Part shown: positions 1 to 8,052 of the stretch, piece by piece
How the letters are laid out: each line of letters starts with the position of its first letter
Numbering within the stretch: the first letter of the stretch is position 1
Source of the DNA: JARRQB01 sp965368585
GTDB lineage: Bacteria; Pseudomonadota; Gammaproteobacteria; Chromatiales; Chromatiaceae
Assembly (NCBI GenBank): GCA_965368585.1
Contig: CBDUNM010000001.1
Coordinates: 1-64,000 of the forward strand
DNA length: 64,000 bases
Direction of reading: 5' to 3'
Notes under the pieces: generated by a model
What the model was told of the DNA's origin: nothing
The model's database searches: none
Seen by the model: the letters and a program-made list of their open reading frames with translations, nothing else
Translations under genes and position numbers: made by a program

Positions 1-349
1 TCGGTGGACAACAAAAGCCGCCGATATCGATGGCCTTGCGAAGCAGCAGGCCGGCAGACATTCCGCACGTACCTTTCTTCGCAGCGATGGTCAGCCCATG
101 TGTCCTGGCATAGGCCTCAATCAGGGGCAGTAAATACGGGTAGAGCTGTTGATCCAGCGAGATCACGAGATCGGCATCCTGCACCTCTAGCTCGGGCGTT
201 ATTGGTTGCTGGAGCCAGTCAGAGGGTACGGACTGCCAAACCCTACCAGGGTTCCCGAAAGACGCACCGCCGAGGCCTTCCGATCCTGCATTTGCAACTA
301 TCGACTTGGCGACGAGGGCAATCACCAGAAGGATCCGTTGCGCACTCAC
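1..349 (-). CDS. Periplasmic substrate-binding protein, PstS/PBP-like (3' part outside window)
   Basis: Leftward reading frame from a GTG at 349 that runs off the window edge. It begins with a typical Sec signal peptide (basic QR, then a hydrophobic LLVIALVA stretch ending near VANA). About 75 residues on, the motif DADLVISLDQQLYP and then EAYARTHGLTI, GTCGMSAG and DIGGFCCP follow, which is the arrangement of phosphate/phosphonate-type binding proteins of ABC transporters. It would bind an anion in the periplasm; the ligand cannot be told from this fragment. GTG is chosen because GGAG sits just upstream, the signal peptide starts there and the codon overlaps the upstream frame's stop as GTGA. 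The frame is also open further upstream, so a longer start is possible. Confidence 0.6.
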   Translation of the reverse strand, partial: MSAQRILLVIALVAKSIVANAGSEGLGGASFGNPGRVWQSVPSDWLQQPITPELEVQDADLVISLDQQLYPYLLPLIEAYARTHGLTIAAKKGTCGMSAGLLLRKAIDIGGFCCPP

Positions 350-600
350 TCCACCCGGCCTCGCTTGTTGTACTGGCCTCTTCCCGTTGACGAGACTCGA
401 TGAACAATGACATCGGCCGGCAGTAATGACTGGCCACTTTCTTTGGTGCCGGCGGGGATAAAAAAGAAGGGCGTTCCTACCCTTTTTCTTACTAGGATCA
501 CGGGACTCGGTGTATTGTGCTGCGCTAGGTCGCCAAATTCATAGGCTTGCGTCGGCGGCATACCGTTCATCGCCGCGGCATTCTGAGCGCTAATCGCCAT
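346..600 (-). CDS. Small hypothetical protein (84 aa)
   Basis: An 84-residue frame starting at ATG 600 whose TGA overlaps the GTG of the binding-protein gene by four bases, a common sign of translational coupling. It has no signal peptide or membrane helix and is fairly basic at the C-terminus (HRVSSTGRGQYNKRGRVE). I recognise no family. There is no good Shine-Dalgarno site before the ATG, so it could also be the 3' remnant of a longer, broken gene. Confidence 0.3.
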   Translation of the reverse strand: MAISAQNAAAMNGMPPTQAYEFGDLAQHNTPSPVILVRKRVGTPFFFIPAGTKESGQSLLPADVIVHRVSSTGRGQYNKRGRVE

Positions 601-959
601 GACGGAGAGTGTTGAAAAACCCAGGCGCGATGTTGATCAGGAATTTCGTCCTATCGCTAGACTCATTAAAAAATCTGCGATGATTAGAAAGACCGCGGCC
701 AATGGAAATATCCCCATAACCCTGCTCCTGTTCGTGAACTGTAGAAGAAGTTAATGCGTCAATAGAACGCAGTCATCTCGATCCCTAAGCAGGCACCTTC
801 TCGTGCATCGAGACGCGTGAACGCGTTCTGGTCCGCTTGGTTGCCGGCATAGGCTCTGGATGTGTTGTTCAACGGTATCCCGACGATCAATCACTCATCG
901 GGATGCCATCTGGAATGGAGTCATTCGATTCGCCGATTGTGACGGACAACTTTTCGTGT
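601..959. other. Intergenic, no gene seen
   Basis: About 360 bases between two leftward genes. The only thing noted is a 19-codon hydrophobic frame on the minus strand (ATG at 717) ending at a TAG, too short to call. No tRNA, terminator with a T-run, or repeat was recognised. Confidence 0.5.
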
Positions 960-1256
960 TCATCCGCCCGTGATTCGATATTGCACCATATCCTCTTCGG
1001 CTTGACTGGCGTAGTTGCCGGTGGCCGACACACCCCCGTCCATGCAAGGCTCCAAATCCAGCTCCGTCTCCAGCGCCTGACGCTCGGCCAGTAAACGATC
1101 TTCCTCTTCTTGGCTGGCGAACAGGCCGGTCGCCGATACATCCCCATTGATACACGGTTCCAGGTCGTATGCAATCAGGTCGATATCCCCGGCGACGGCG
1201 CCATGCGCTGAGAAAATGAAAGCGGCTGCGGCTGTCGTTACGAGTAACTTGTTCAT
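960..1256 (-). CDS. Secreted protein with two internal repeats (98 aa)
   Basis: Small exported protein. Residues 1-22 form a signal peptide (MNKLLVTTAAAAFIFSAHG, cleavage after AVA). The mature part contains the same unit twice: LEPCINGDVSATGLFASQEEED and, about 35 residues later, LEPCMDGGVSATGNYASQAEED, each with one Cys, so an intramolecular disulfide is possible. The linker is acidic and helical-looking (LLAERQALETELD). An AGGAG site lies 7 bases before the ATG. It lies just downstream of an OmpR-family regulator on the same strand, with phased GTAAY boxes in between, so it may be a target of that regulator. No known family recognised; a role in the periplasm or envelope is inference. Confidence 0.75.
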   Translation of the reverse strand: MNKLLVTTAAAAFIFSAHGAVAGDIDLIAYDLEPCINGDVSATGLFASQEEEDRLLAERQALETELDLEPCMDGGVSATGNYASQAEEDMVQYRITGG

Positions 1257-1319
1257 GGTAGGGCTCCTCTCGCAATGCAGAACGAAATTTCTGCTTGAGT
1301 TAAAGCCTACCTATCGACT

Positions 1320-1377
1320 GTAACTATCGGATAAAACTGCTGTGATTCCGTGTAATTTTTTGTAACGCGAGCGTAAT
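1320..1377. promoter_or_regulatory. Phased GTAAY boxes, CpxR/OmpR-type binding region
   Basis: GTAAC at 1320, GTGAT at 1342, GTAAT at 1352, GTAAC at 1362 and GTAAT at 1373 follow one another at about 10-11 bp steps (with a weaker GATAA at 1330). GTAAT-N5-GTAAC at 1352-1366 closely matches the known CpxR box GTAAA-N5-GTAAA. The array lies 65-120 bp upstream of the small secreted protein and directly behind the regulator gene, so control by that regulator is a reasonable inference. Confidence 0.5.
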
Positions 1378-1380
1378 CAT

Positions 1381-2103
1381 CTATTGAAATTCGATGGAAG
1401 CAGCCATTTTGTAGCCGACGCCGCGAACCGTTTTGATCAGCATCGGCGTTTGTGCGTCGTCATCGAGCTTCTTACGCAACTTACCAATCAGTACATCGAT
1501 ACTGCGATCGATCGGGCTCCAATCACGGCCCGACAATAGTTCTAGAATGAAATCGCGCGACAAGACGCGTGGGGCGTGTTCGACGAGCGCGGACAACAGC
1601 TGAAATTCACGGGTGGTCAGGATGACCTCGTCCCCATCTTGGGAAGACAACTTCAGGGCCTCGAGGTCCAGTTGCCATCCCGCGAAACAGGCGATTCGGC
1701 GCTTGGGTGTCGGCTCGGATACCGCATTTGCTTCATGGGATCGACGCAGGACGCTACGCACGCGAGCCAACAGTTCGCGCTCGTTAAAGGGCTTGGTCAC
1801 ATAGTCATCGGCGCCGAGTTCCAGACCCAATATCTTATCGAGAGGATCGGTTTTTCCCGACACCATGATCACGGACAGGTGCGGACGGGCGCGGAGTTCC
1901 CGGATCAGCGTAAAGCCGTCTTCATCCGGTAGTCGTACATCAAGCAAGACGAGATCGACACTCACCGTTGCGAGCACTTGCCGCATTTCTTGACCGCTGG
2001 CGGCCGTGTATACCGTGTATCCTTCCTGCCCGAGATAGTGCTTGATGAGACGACAAATCCGAGGATCATCGTCAACGATTAGGATAGTTTGATCTTGTTC
2101 CAT
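1381..2103 (-). CDS. OmpR/PhoB-family response regulator
   Basis: Two-component DNA-binding regulator of 240 aa. The receiver domain spans about residues 6-118: acidic pocket DDD at 11-13, phospho-acceptor Asp55 in VLLDVRLP, conserved Lys104 in VTKPF. The C-terminal winged-helix (about 140-238) shows the family pattern TTREFQLLSALVEH, RSIDVLIGKLRKKLDD and IKTVRGVGYKM. ATG 2103 is chosen because the receiver begins right after it; an upstream in-frame extension lacks domain content. No sensor kinase is adjacent, so it is an orphan here. The gene it most likely controls is the secreted repeat protein that follows it. A TorR/KdpE-like subgroup is possible but not provable by eye. Confidence 0.9.
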   Translation of the reverse strand: MEQDQTILIVDDDPRICRLIKHYLGQEGYTVYTAASGQEMRQVLATVSVDLVLLDVRLPDEDGFTLIRELRARPHLSVIMVSGKTDPLDKILGLELGADDYVTKPFNERELLARVRSVLRRSHEANAVSEPTPKRRIACFAGWQLDLEALKLSSQDGDEVILTTREFQLLSALVEHAPRVLSRDFILELLSGRDWSPIDRSIDVLIGKLRKKLDDDAQTPMLIKTVRGVGYKMAASIEFQ

Positions 2104-2144
2104 AAGCCCGATCCGGGGCGCTGTGCTAGATACCTGCGTGTCAT
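2079..2144 (-). CDS. Possible 21-aa leader peptide overlapping the regulator start
   Basis: A strong GGAGG (2153-2157) is correctly spaced before ATG 2144, but this ATG opens a frame different from the response regulator. It encodes 21 residues (MTRRYLAQRPGSGLW...) and stops with TAA 25 bases inside the regulator gene, whose own ATG has only a poor ribosome site. This is the geometry of a translationally coupled leader. It could also be chance. Confidence 0.25.
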   Translation of the reverse strand: MTRRYLAQRPGSGLWNKIKLS

Positions 2145-2939
2145 TCTGTAATCCTCCGTATACATTGCCCCTGTCCCTCGGCCCCGACTCGTTTGTTTTA
2201 TCTTCGGATGGCGCCCCTCTCCCACCATCGGCACTGGTATGCCCAACAATCCCTTTGCCCGGTGCGTGAGCGCTATCCACTACGTACGTTAGCGATCTAT
2301 TGAACTCCCCGAATGGGTCATCACTTTTGTCATGTTATATAGCCAAAAATTCGTTATTCCGCCACTCGATGCGTCGAGCAGCGCTCTATCGCCTTCGCGA
2401 GTCTCACGCCTTTTACGTTGTCGTCCCTGCATCCGCAATGCGACATAGTTTTGTCGCCAATAGATTTGTCTGATTCTGGCAAAATTTAAGATCGAGAATT
2501 TATGTGAAAGAAGGTTTCTTTTTCTTTATATGCCTATAGAAATGATTTGACCTGACAGTTAACCTTTATCGAGTTGTGCGCATAGGGTGAAAAAACCAAT
2601 CCGTTCTGCGATATCAACATCTTAATAGTTTATGTACCCGTGGGTTGAGCGCAAGATTCGGCGCCACCTGGCGTGTGACCGTCAGCGCCGGGGCTTCGGT
2701 TGGAAGCGGTGGAGTCGGCGGTGGATATATGAAACGCCGGGCGTCTTCCATGACTACCGAGTCTCGTATCAACCGCGGACAGTCGCTCCAGTTTGGTAGG
2801 CCCCATTAGCCTTGATGCGCAGTGTGCAGGGGCGCGCTGTGCGGGTAGCCCGCATGCTGCGTGCGGTGTGGCGGGAGCTGGAAACGTGGCCGCGGACATC
2901 TCCCCCCGGGCACGAAGGGGGAAACCCTGGAAACAGGCA
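2145..2939. other. Intergenic, partly AT-rich; no gene seen
   Basis: From 2281 to 2640 the DNA is AT-rich and carries a weak hairpin AAAGAA-GGT-TTCTTT near 2506-2522. It probably holds the promoter of the regulator. From 2640 to 2939 the DNA is GC-rich and likely belongs to the decayed mobile-element gene to the right, but no continuous homologous reading frame remains. Confidence 0.5.
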
Positions 2940-4018
2940 AGAGGGTGTCCTGGCGGGCTACCGCGCCGGCCCTCGACCCTACGGTTTTTGGCCGCTTCAA
3001 AATACGGCGCCATCTTATCCGCAAGGCCGTGCTTCTCGGTCAGCGCCCGAATGCCCTTGAGGCCGTCCGTTTTCCAGTAAAGATTGGCCATGGCCAGTTT
3101 GACGCGCTTGCCAAACAGCCGACGCGCGCCATAATGGCCCCCACCCTCGTGCAGGAAGTTTTCTTCAATCTCCGCTTCTGAGCGAATTTGCGAGGCAACA
3201 ATATGAACCTGGCCCTCATAGAATACGCCGCGTATTTCGCCGGTGGCGCCCTGGCGCTCGGCCTCTTTGCGCATGGCCGCCGGCAATTGCGCCTCCGTCG
3301 CTACGACCGACACCCGCGACCCGAGCAACAACTGACGGGCGATCCGCTGGCTGATTCGTTCTACTGCCTCATGCTCAAAGACGGGCGCACTCGTGGGGGC
3401 TTTATCACGGACAGAAAACGCCCCCGTTGATGTTTCGATACCTTCGCCGCGCCCTCGGTCGAGGCAGTAGCCCCGGTCAGCACGCCCGCATGGACGCTCG
3501 CGCCGTCACTGGTGCCGATGGAATGTCGAACGACGCTGACTGGGCGATCCAGCGCATCGGTCACTAGCGCGACCATGGTTCTCGACCGTACTTGCGAAAC
3601 GGCGCCAGGACGTGCGCCGCGTGTTCTGGAGAGGCTATGCGCCCGACACCGGATCGGACTTCGCCGGCGTTGACCTGTTTATAGTTGAGCAGAAAACTAT
3701 CCGTGTATTGGGATCTGGTCGCAGGTACTTCGGCGGGGGACTGAAGGTCGAAAGCCGTTTGCTGCGGCTCATCAATCGCGGGTTCCCGCTCCGATAGATT
3801 GTCGGTATCTCGCGTATACGTTAAGTATCGTCCCTTGTCGGCCGCCTCGGAATGGGCGGACTATCAATCCGCCGAGCGAATGAGGGTTTGTTTTGCTGTT
3901 CCTGAGGCTCAAATGATTTAACCGCTTCGGCTTGCGCCTGGCCGCCCGGGTCCACCCATGCACTGCGTTGCGATGCTGGGCCCTCGCTGGTCCAGGCACG
4001 CTGGGACTTGCCCTTCAC
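2940..4018 (-). pseudogene. Decayed large polyvalent protein of a mobile element (JAB-like and metallopeptidase-like parts)
   Basis: Leftward remnants in three frames read as one protein when joined. From about 3860 to 3560: TDSFLLNYKQVNAGEV, then SPEHAAHVLAPFRKYGRE. After a frameshift near 3565: MVALVTDALDRPVSVVRHS and GTSDGASVHAGVL, a RadC/JAB-like segment. After another shift near 3420: FLHEGGGHYGARRLFGKRV, a HExxH-like but altered (HEGGGH) motif, and DGLKGIRALTEKHGLADKM. This combination is typical of the very large polyvalent proteins of phages and integrative elements. Frameshifts near 3850, 3565 and 3420 and loss of a sensible C-terminus after about 2940 show it is dead. The region before 4018 and the exact ends are uncertain. 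Confidence 0.6.
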
Positions 4019-4098
4019 TCAAACCATAGCTACGGCCATGGTTGTCCCTCCAGGGCGGCGTCCAAACGCACCTGGCCGGCGCGATCATCCCGGATACC

Positions 4099-4118
4099 GG
4101 TGCAACATGCAGACTAGC
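4099..4118 (+). repeat. 20-bp direct repeat, left copy (possible att site)
   Basis: GGTGCAACATGCAGACTAGC here matches 19 of 20 bases of the copy at 8033-8052, 3.93 kb away in the same orientation; TCATCCCG also precedes both copies. The second copy overlaps the stop codon of deaD. Such a pair could be the scar of an integrated element, or the ends of a duplicated segment. Confidence 0.45.
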
Positions 4119-4180
4119 CCCCGGTTTGTCGTACGCTCCTATTCGTTCTGCGGATCAGTGTACGGGGCCAACGTGACCTG

Positions 4181-4558
4181 GTGATCGTCATCGGATCAGC
4201 GGCCACTATCACGCCCGGTGAATATTTTGAGTGCACCGGAGCGTGGAGCAACGACCGCCAGCACGGCCTTCAATTCAAGACTCAGCACTTGAGGGTCATC
4301 CCTCCCAGCACCCTGGAGGGCATCGAAAAGTACCTCAGCTCCGGAATGGTCAAGGGCATCGGACCTCACTTCGCGAAAAAGCTGATTCGTGCCTTCGGGG
4401 AGCGGGTCTTCGGCATCATCGAGCAGGATTCGGACCGGCCGCTGGAGTTGGAAGGTATCGGATCCAAGCGCAAGGAGCACGTGACCCCGGTGGGGGCGGA
4501 GCAGCAGGGGGTGCGCGAGATCACGGTGTTCCTCCAGTCCCACGGGACGCCGAGGTGA
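4181..4558 (+). pseudogene. RecD2-type helicase, N-terminal fragment
   Basis: Encodes the N-terminal OB/HhH part of RecD2-family ATP-dependent DNA helicases: VIGSAATITPGEYFECTGAW, QHGLQFKTQHLRVIPPSTLE, then the helix-hairpin-helix MVKGIGPHFAKKLIRAFGE and LELEGIGSKRK. Family members are about 720-740 aa, and here only about 125 remain. The frame drifts near the end (VTPVGAEQQGVRE where a Trp-Ala pair is usual) and the helicase motor is missing. This is a truncated relic, consistent with a decayed mobile region. Confidence 0.75.
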
Positions 4559-4669
4559 TGTTCGCTGCACACAGTTTGCCGCACCGCGGCAGCGAGCGCA
4601 TTCAGGGGGCCATACGTGCCCGGCGTGACAGCTACGCAAACCCCGACAACGGCGTACGCATCTGGCAAA

Positions 4670-4853
4670 CCATGGCTCGGTCGAGCACTACGGTCGCGCA
4701 GTGGTAAACCGCAGCTTGATCGAGCTGAGCAACGGTACCCCGACCAATATCGTCGGTTTCCAGGCCGAAGACGCCGATCTGACCATCACCATCGATCATG
4801 GCGAGCTCGAGCAGGCCATGGTGGGACTGCGACATTCAAAACATGCGTTGTAA
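4670..4853 (+). pseudogene. Possible alkyl-sulfatase / SCP2-like C-terminal fragment
   Basis: A short frame reads HGSVEHYGRAVVNRS, then LIELSNGTPTNIVGFQAED, ADLTITIDHGELEQAMVG and stops at 4853. The pattern of hydrophobic strand, SNG turn, DADLTITID and a following helix resembles the sterol-carrier-like C-terminal domain of alkyl sulfatases. No upstream catalytic metallo-hydrolase part is visible. The family assignment is tentative. Confidence 0.35.
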
Positions 4854-5006
4854 TGAACAGCCGCGGGACTTCCTGCTCCAAGAACCGTCCAAGCGGACCG
4901 GGCCGGCCGTCTCCGGGCGAAGGTCAAAGACCGATCAGCTCCGCACGCACGCCGTACGCCATCGCTTCACTGAGCAGCATCCTGGCGCCGATTTCTTCGG
5001 GATGTC

Positions 5007-5930
5007 TCAGGTACCGAGCACAACGGCCGCGACCAGCGGCATTGCCACGAAGCCTAACAAGGTTTGGAAGGTGATGATCGACGCCATGCTTTCGGTATCG
5101 CCTCCCAGTTGCCGGGCGAGAATGTAGGAGGACGGTGCAGTGGGGGTGACGAAGGCGATCACGAGCACACCCGCTGCGACGCCGCTGAGGCCGGTAAGGG
5201 CGAGGAGCAAGGCAACGATCAACGGTTTTAAACCGAACTGGACAAGTGAAGCGGTCAGGATCGGTCTGACATGTCCGTGGACGGCCTCCGGTTTCAGTGC
5301 GGCGCCGACTGCGAGCAGGCCGAATGGCAAGGCGGCGCGACCGATGATCTCGAGGATGTGCTCGGTAACACCCGGCAGTCCGATGCCGGACAGACTCAGA
5401 AACCAGCCGATCCCGCTACCGATGATCAGTGGGTTCTTGAGCACCTGGCTGACGAAGGCGGTCGCGCCGCGTACCCGGGTTTTGCCCCAGATCATGAAGG
5501 TTGATATGCACAGCAGGTTGACCAGGACGATCATGAAGCCCGCAGCGACGGAACCCAGTGCCAGTCCCTCGGCACCGAACAGGCCCAGGGCGACCGCCAG
5601 GGCGATGTAGGTATTGAACCGGACTCCACCCTGGAATACCGAGGTGAATCCGGGGCCGTCCTCCGACTTCGATATCAGGTGAAGCAGCACCAGTACGAGG
5701 GCGGAGAAGAGCAAGGTGCCGGTCACAACCAGCAGCATGTCGGGCCAGGGGGCGCCCGCCAGCGACTGGCTGCCCAGCGTGTGCACGAGGAGCGCTGGAA
5801 ACAGTACGAAGTAGGTCAGCTTCTCCATACCGGCCCAGGCCGCGTCGGCGAGAAAGCCGATCTGCCTCAAACCAAAGCCGAGCAGGATCAGTACGAAGAT
5901 CGGCGCCAGCGCGACGGCAAAGGTGTTCAA
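5007..5930 (-). CDS. AEC-family (auxin efflux carrier-like) permease
   Basis: Inner-membrane transporter with about 10 hydrophobic helices, starting NTFAVALAPIFVLILLGFGL and ending ITFQTLLGFVAMPLVAAVV. It shows the family's internal two-fold pattern, GVRFNTYIALAVAL in the first half and FVTPTAPSSYILARQLGGD in the second. Bacterial members export organic anions such as malate; the substrate here is unknown. TTG at 5930 is preferred: it has GGAG about 10 bases upstream and gives 307 aa, the usual family length. An ATG at 6077 would add about 49 residues (FGIFLISLLYTALRG...) that match nothing in the family. It is the only intact gene inside the decayed 4-8 kb stretch. Confidence 0.8.
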   Translation of the reverse strand: MNTFAVALAPIFVLILLGFGLRQIGFLADAAWAGMEKLTYFVLFPALLVHTLGSQSLAGAPWPDMLLVVTGTLLFSALVLVLLHLISKSEDGPGFTSVFQGGVRFNTYIALAVALGLFGAEGLALGSVAAGFMIVLVNLLCISTFMIWGKTRVRGATAFVSQVLKNPLIIGSGIGWFLSLSGIGLPGVTEHILEIIGRAALPFGLLAVGAALKPEAVHGHVRPILTASLVQFGLKPLIVALLLALTGLSGVAAGVLVIAFVTPTAPSSYILARQLGGDTESMASIITFQTLLGFVAMPLVAAVVLGT

Positions 5931-6189
5931 GGCAATCGAGCTCCAGATTGAGGGAGTCCCCCGTTGTTCTGATCGACCGGGGTCACCCACCGGGTAGTTC
6001 TCCGGCTGCCAGTCGAAAGCTTCGCGCAGCCCGCGGAGCGCAGTGTACAGCAGGGAGATCAGGAAGATGCCGAACACCGGGGCGGGGCCAGATTATCGAC
6101 GAAAAGCGGTATCCCGATCATGGCAGTACCGCGATCGGCAGGTTCCAGTGATCTCTACGTTACCCAGGCCCTTAATGCGCTATCTTTGA

Positions 6190-6363
6190 CCTATCGGGCA
6201 TGGACAGTCGATGTCCAAACTCTTTATCGTCGCGCTGATGACATACCTGCTGGCATCCGAGTTGGACGATGCCATGCTCGAGATCGGTACCGGGTCCGGA
6301 TATCAGGTCGCTGCTGGTGAGCAAGCACGAGGATGGAGATACGCAGATTCGCGATGTGATTGA
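6190..6363 (+). pseudogene. Protein-L-isoaspartate O-methyltransferase fragment
   Basis: The frame reads PIGHGQSMSKLFIVALM, then TYLLASELDDAMLEIGTGSGYQ, and then loses similarity. This is the substrate/cofactor entry and SAM-binding motif I of PCMT enzymes (normally GQTISQPYIVALMT and VLEIGTGSGYQ). Everything before and after is missing, leaving about 45 recognisable residues of roughly 210. Confidence 0.65.
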
Positions 6364-6558
6364 TGTAGCGTTTGTACCATTGCTCGACGTTGCGGATGTA
6401 CAAGCGAAATGAAACGCGGATTGCCCAAATCATGGGAAATGCGGTTTGTTCGGGCGGGGGGATACCCAGCCCAGGGCAAATCACCCCGAGTGCGCATTTT
6501 GCAGTGACAGTGAAAAACAACCAATCAATGCCAAGACGCGGAGCTGGGGTGTTAAGCC

Positions 6559-7797
6559 ATGTCGATATGTAAACTCCCGCTGGCAGACATCGTCCTGCGA
6601 TGCGGCCTCGCCGCTCTGCTCGGATTCGCGATTGGCCTGGAACGTACTCTGGGCGCGGGTGACAAAAGCCAGTCACATACCGGTCTAGGTGATTTCGTTT
6701 TGTATGGTCTGCTGGGGGCTGTATCCACGTTTATCGCCGTGGAGCTCGAGAGTGTCCTGGTGTTTCTGGCCGGCACCTAAGTCGTTGCGGTTTTGTTGTT
6801 CAGCGGCTATTGAAGGGACTTCCTGCGTGACCTCGGTGGTGATCCCGGCATCACCACCGAGGTCACGGCCGTGTTGACCTTCGTCCTCGGGGCGCTTGCC
6901 GTTGAGGGTGCGATTGCCGCTGCTATTGCCATCGCTATCGTGGCTCTGGCGGTGCAGTCGCAGGGAATGGCGCTTGGCGCCTTTACCCGCAACGTCAAGC
7001 GCTTCGAGCTGTAAGCAGCCCTGAAGCTCCTGGTGATCAGTTTGATTGTCCTGCCGATACTCCCGCAAACATCCCTGGACGAACACCTCCGCCTTCCGCT
7101 CGGCGAGGTTACACAGGTTCAACAGCGAGACCGGCGGTTGACCCTGGCACTCGTACCAGGGATCGCTTGTTAGGCTGGCGCACAGGTCAGGATATAAGTC
7201 GCTGAAAAGGGCGCCATTGGACTGCTGGAGGTGCAGTCCATCGCGCCTTCGGAGATGATTGGACGCAACCAGGGCAACAATTTGGAAATTGTCCAGACGG
7301 GCACAAAGCTGCGCACTGAATTTGGCGTTCAGGTGGTGTCGGTGATCCTGTCGGCGCTGCGCCCCTGCCAGGTCTGGTTGACCGTGGTCCTGGTTTCCCT
7401 TATCGGTTTTGTCGGCTGAATGTTGATCAATTTGTTCGGCAGCAGCGCTGGCTTCGGGTGAATCGGGTCGGTCGGCGGGCTGGCGTCCAGTACCGTCACC
7501 ACACTCAGCTTCGCCCGTCGCAGTTTGGAGCCGCCGGCCCTGAATCAGCACTTCGCGGTTGCCATCCTATTGGCATCGACCGAGATGCTTCCGCACCTGC
7601 TGATGCAGATCGCGGTCGTCAACCAGACCCTGATGATGCGCATGGTGGTGCCGATAATGGTCACGGCCGCGACCGGAGTAGGTGTGGCAGTCTGGCATTT
7701 CGTCCGAGCACCTCAATCGATCGACCAATCCGCCGGGAGCGGATTTGAACGCCGCTCGCGGCGGCCCGAAGGATGGAGGGCAGGTTGCCCGGAATAA
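6559..7797 (+). pseudogene. MgtC/SapB-DUF4010 membrane protein, broken
   Basis: The first part reads LRCGLAALLGFAIGLERTLG (MgtC-type start), then VLYGLLGAVSTFIAVEL. In-frame stops occur at 6778 and 6811, but similarity continues: TTEVTAVLTFVLGALAVEG and AAAIAIAIVALAV. After a frameshift near 7012, KLLVISLIVLPILP appears. From about 7350 the DUF4010 C-terminal part follows: PCQVWLTVVLVSLIGFVG, then GGLASSTVTTLSFARRS and HFAVAILLASTEMLPHLLMQ, with further TGA stops at about 7417 and 7459. About 270 bp near 7075-7345 does not fit the family. At least four stops and one frameshift make it non-functional. Confidence 0.65.
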
Positions 7798-8032
7798 AAA
7801 TAGGCCTCAATGCGGAACGTCCTCGTGACGACCGCTATTCTCGGACAGACTCCTACGTCGTAATAGCGCAGCGTTTCAACGCCGACGCCTGTCTGCCTGG
7901 CCAGCCGTGCCTGGACCGGCGGGGGCCCGGATAGAGCGCGAGTCGATGACGAATCGTTACTTCAGGAAAGACGCGGCTACGGAGGTTTCGCGCCGTGTTT
8001 GACCGCAAGTTCATCCCGACCCGTGATCGACT

Positions 8033-8052
8033 GGTGCAACATGCAGGCTAGC
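8033..8052 (+). repeat. 20-bp direct repeat, right copy (possible att site)
   Basis: GGTGCAACATGCAGGCTAGC, one base different from the copy at 4099-4118. It covers the last codons and the stop of deaD on the other strand, as expected if an element once integrated at the 3' end of that gene. Confidence 0.45.

Noticed and set aside
661..717. 19-codon hydrophobic frame near 661-717 on the minus strand
   Set aside because: Too short, and no supporting context beyond a GGAGC before it.
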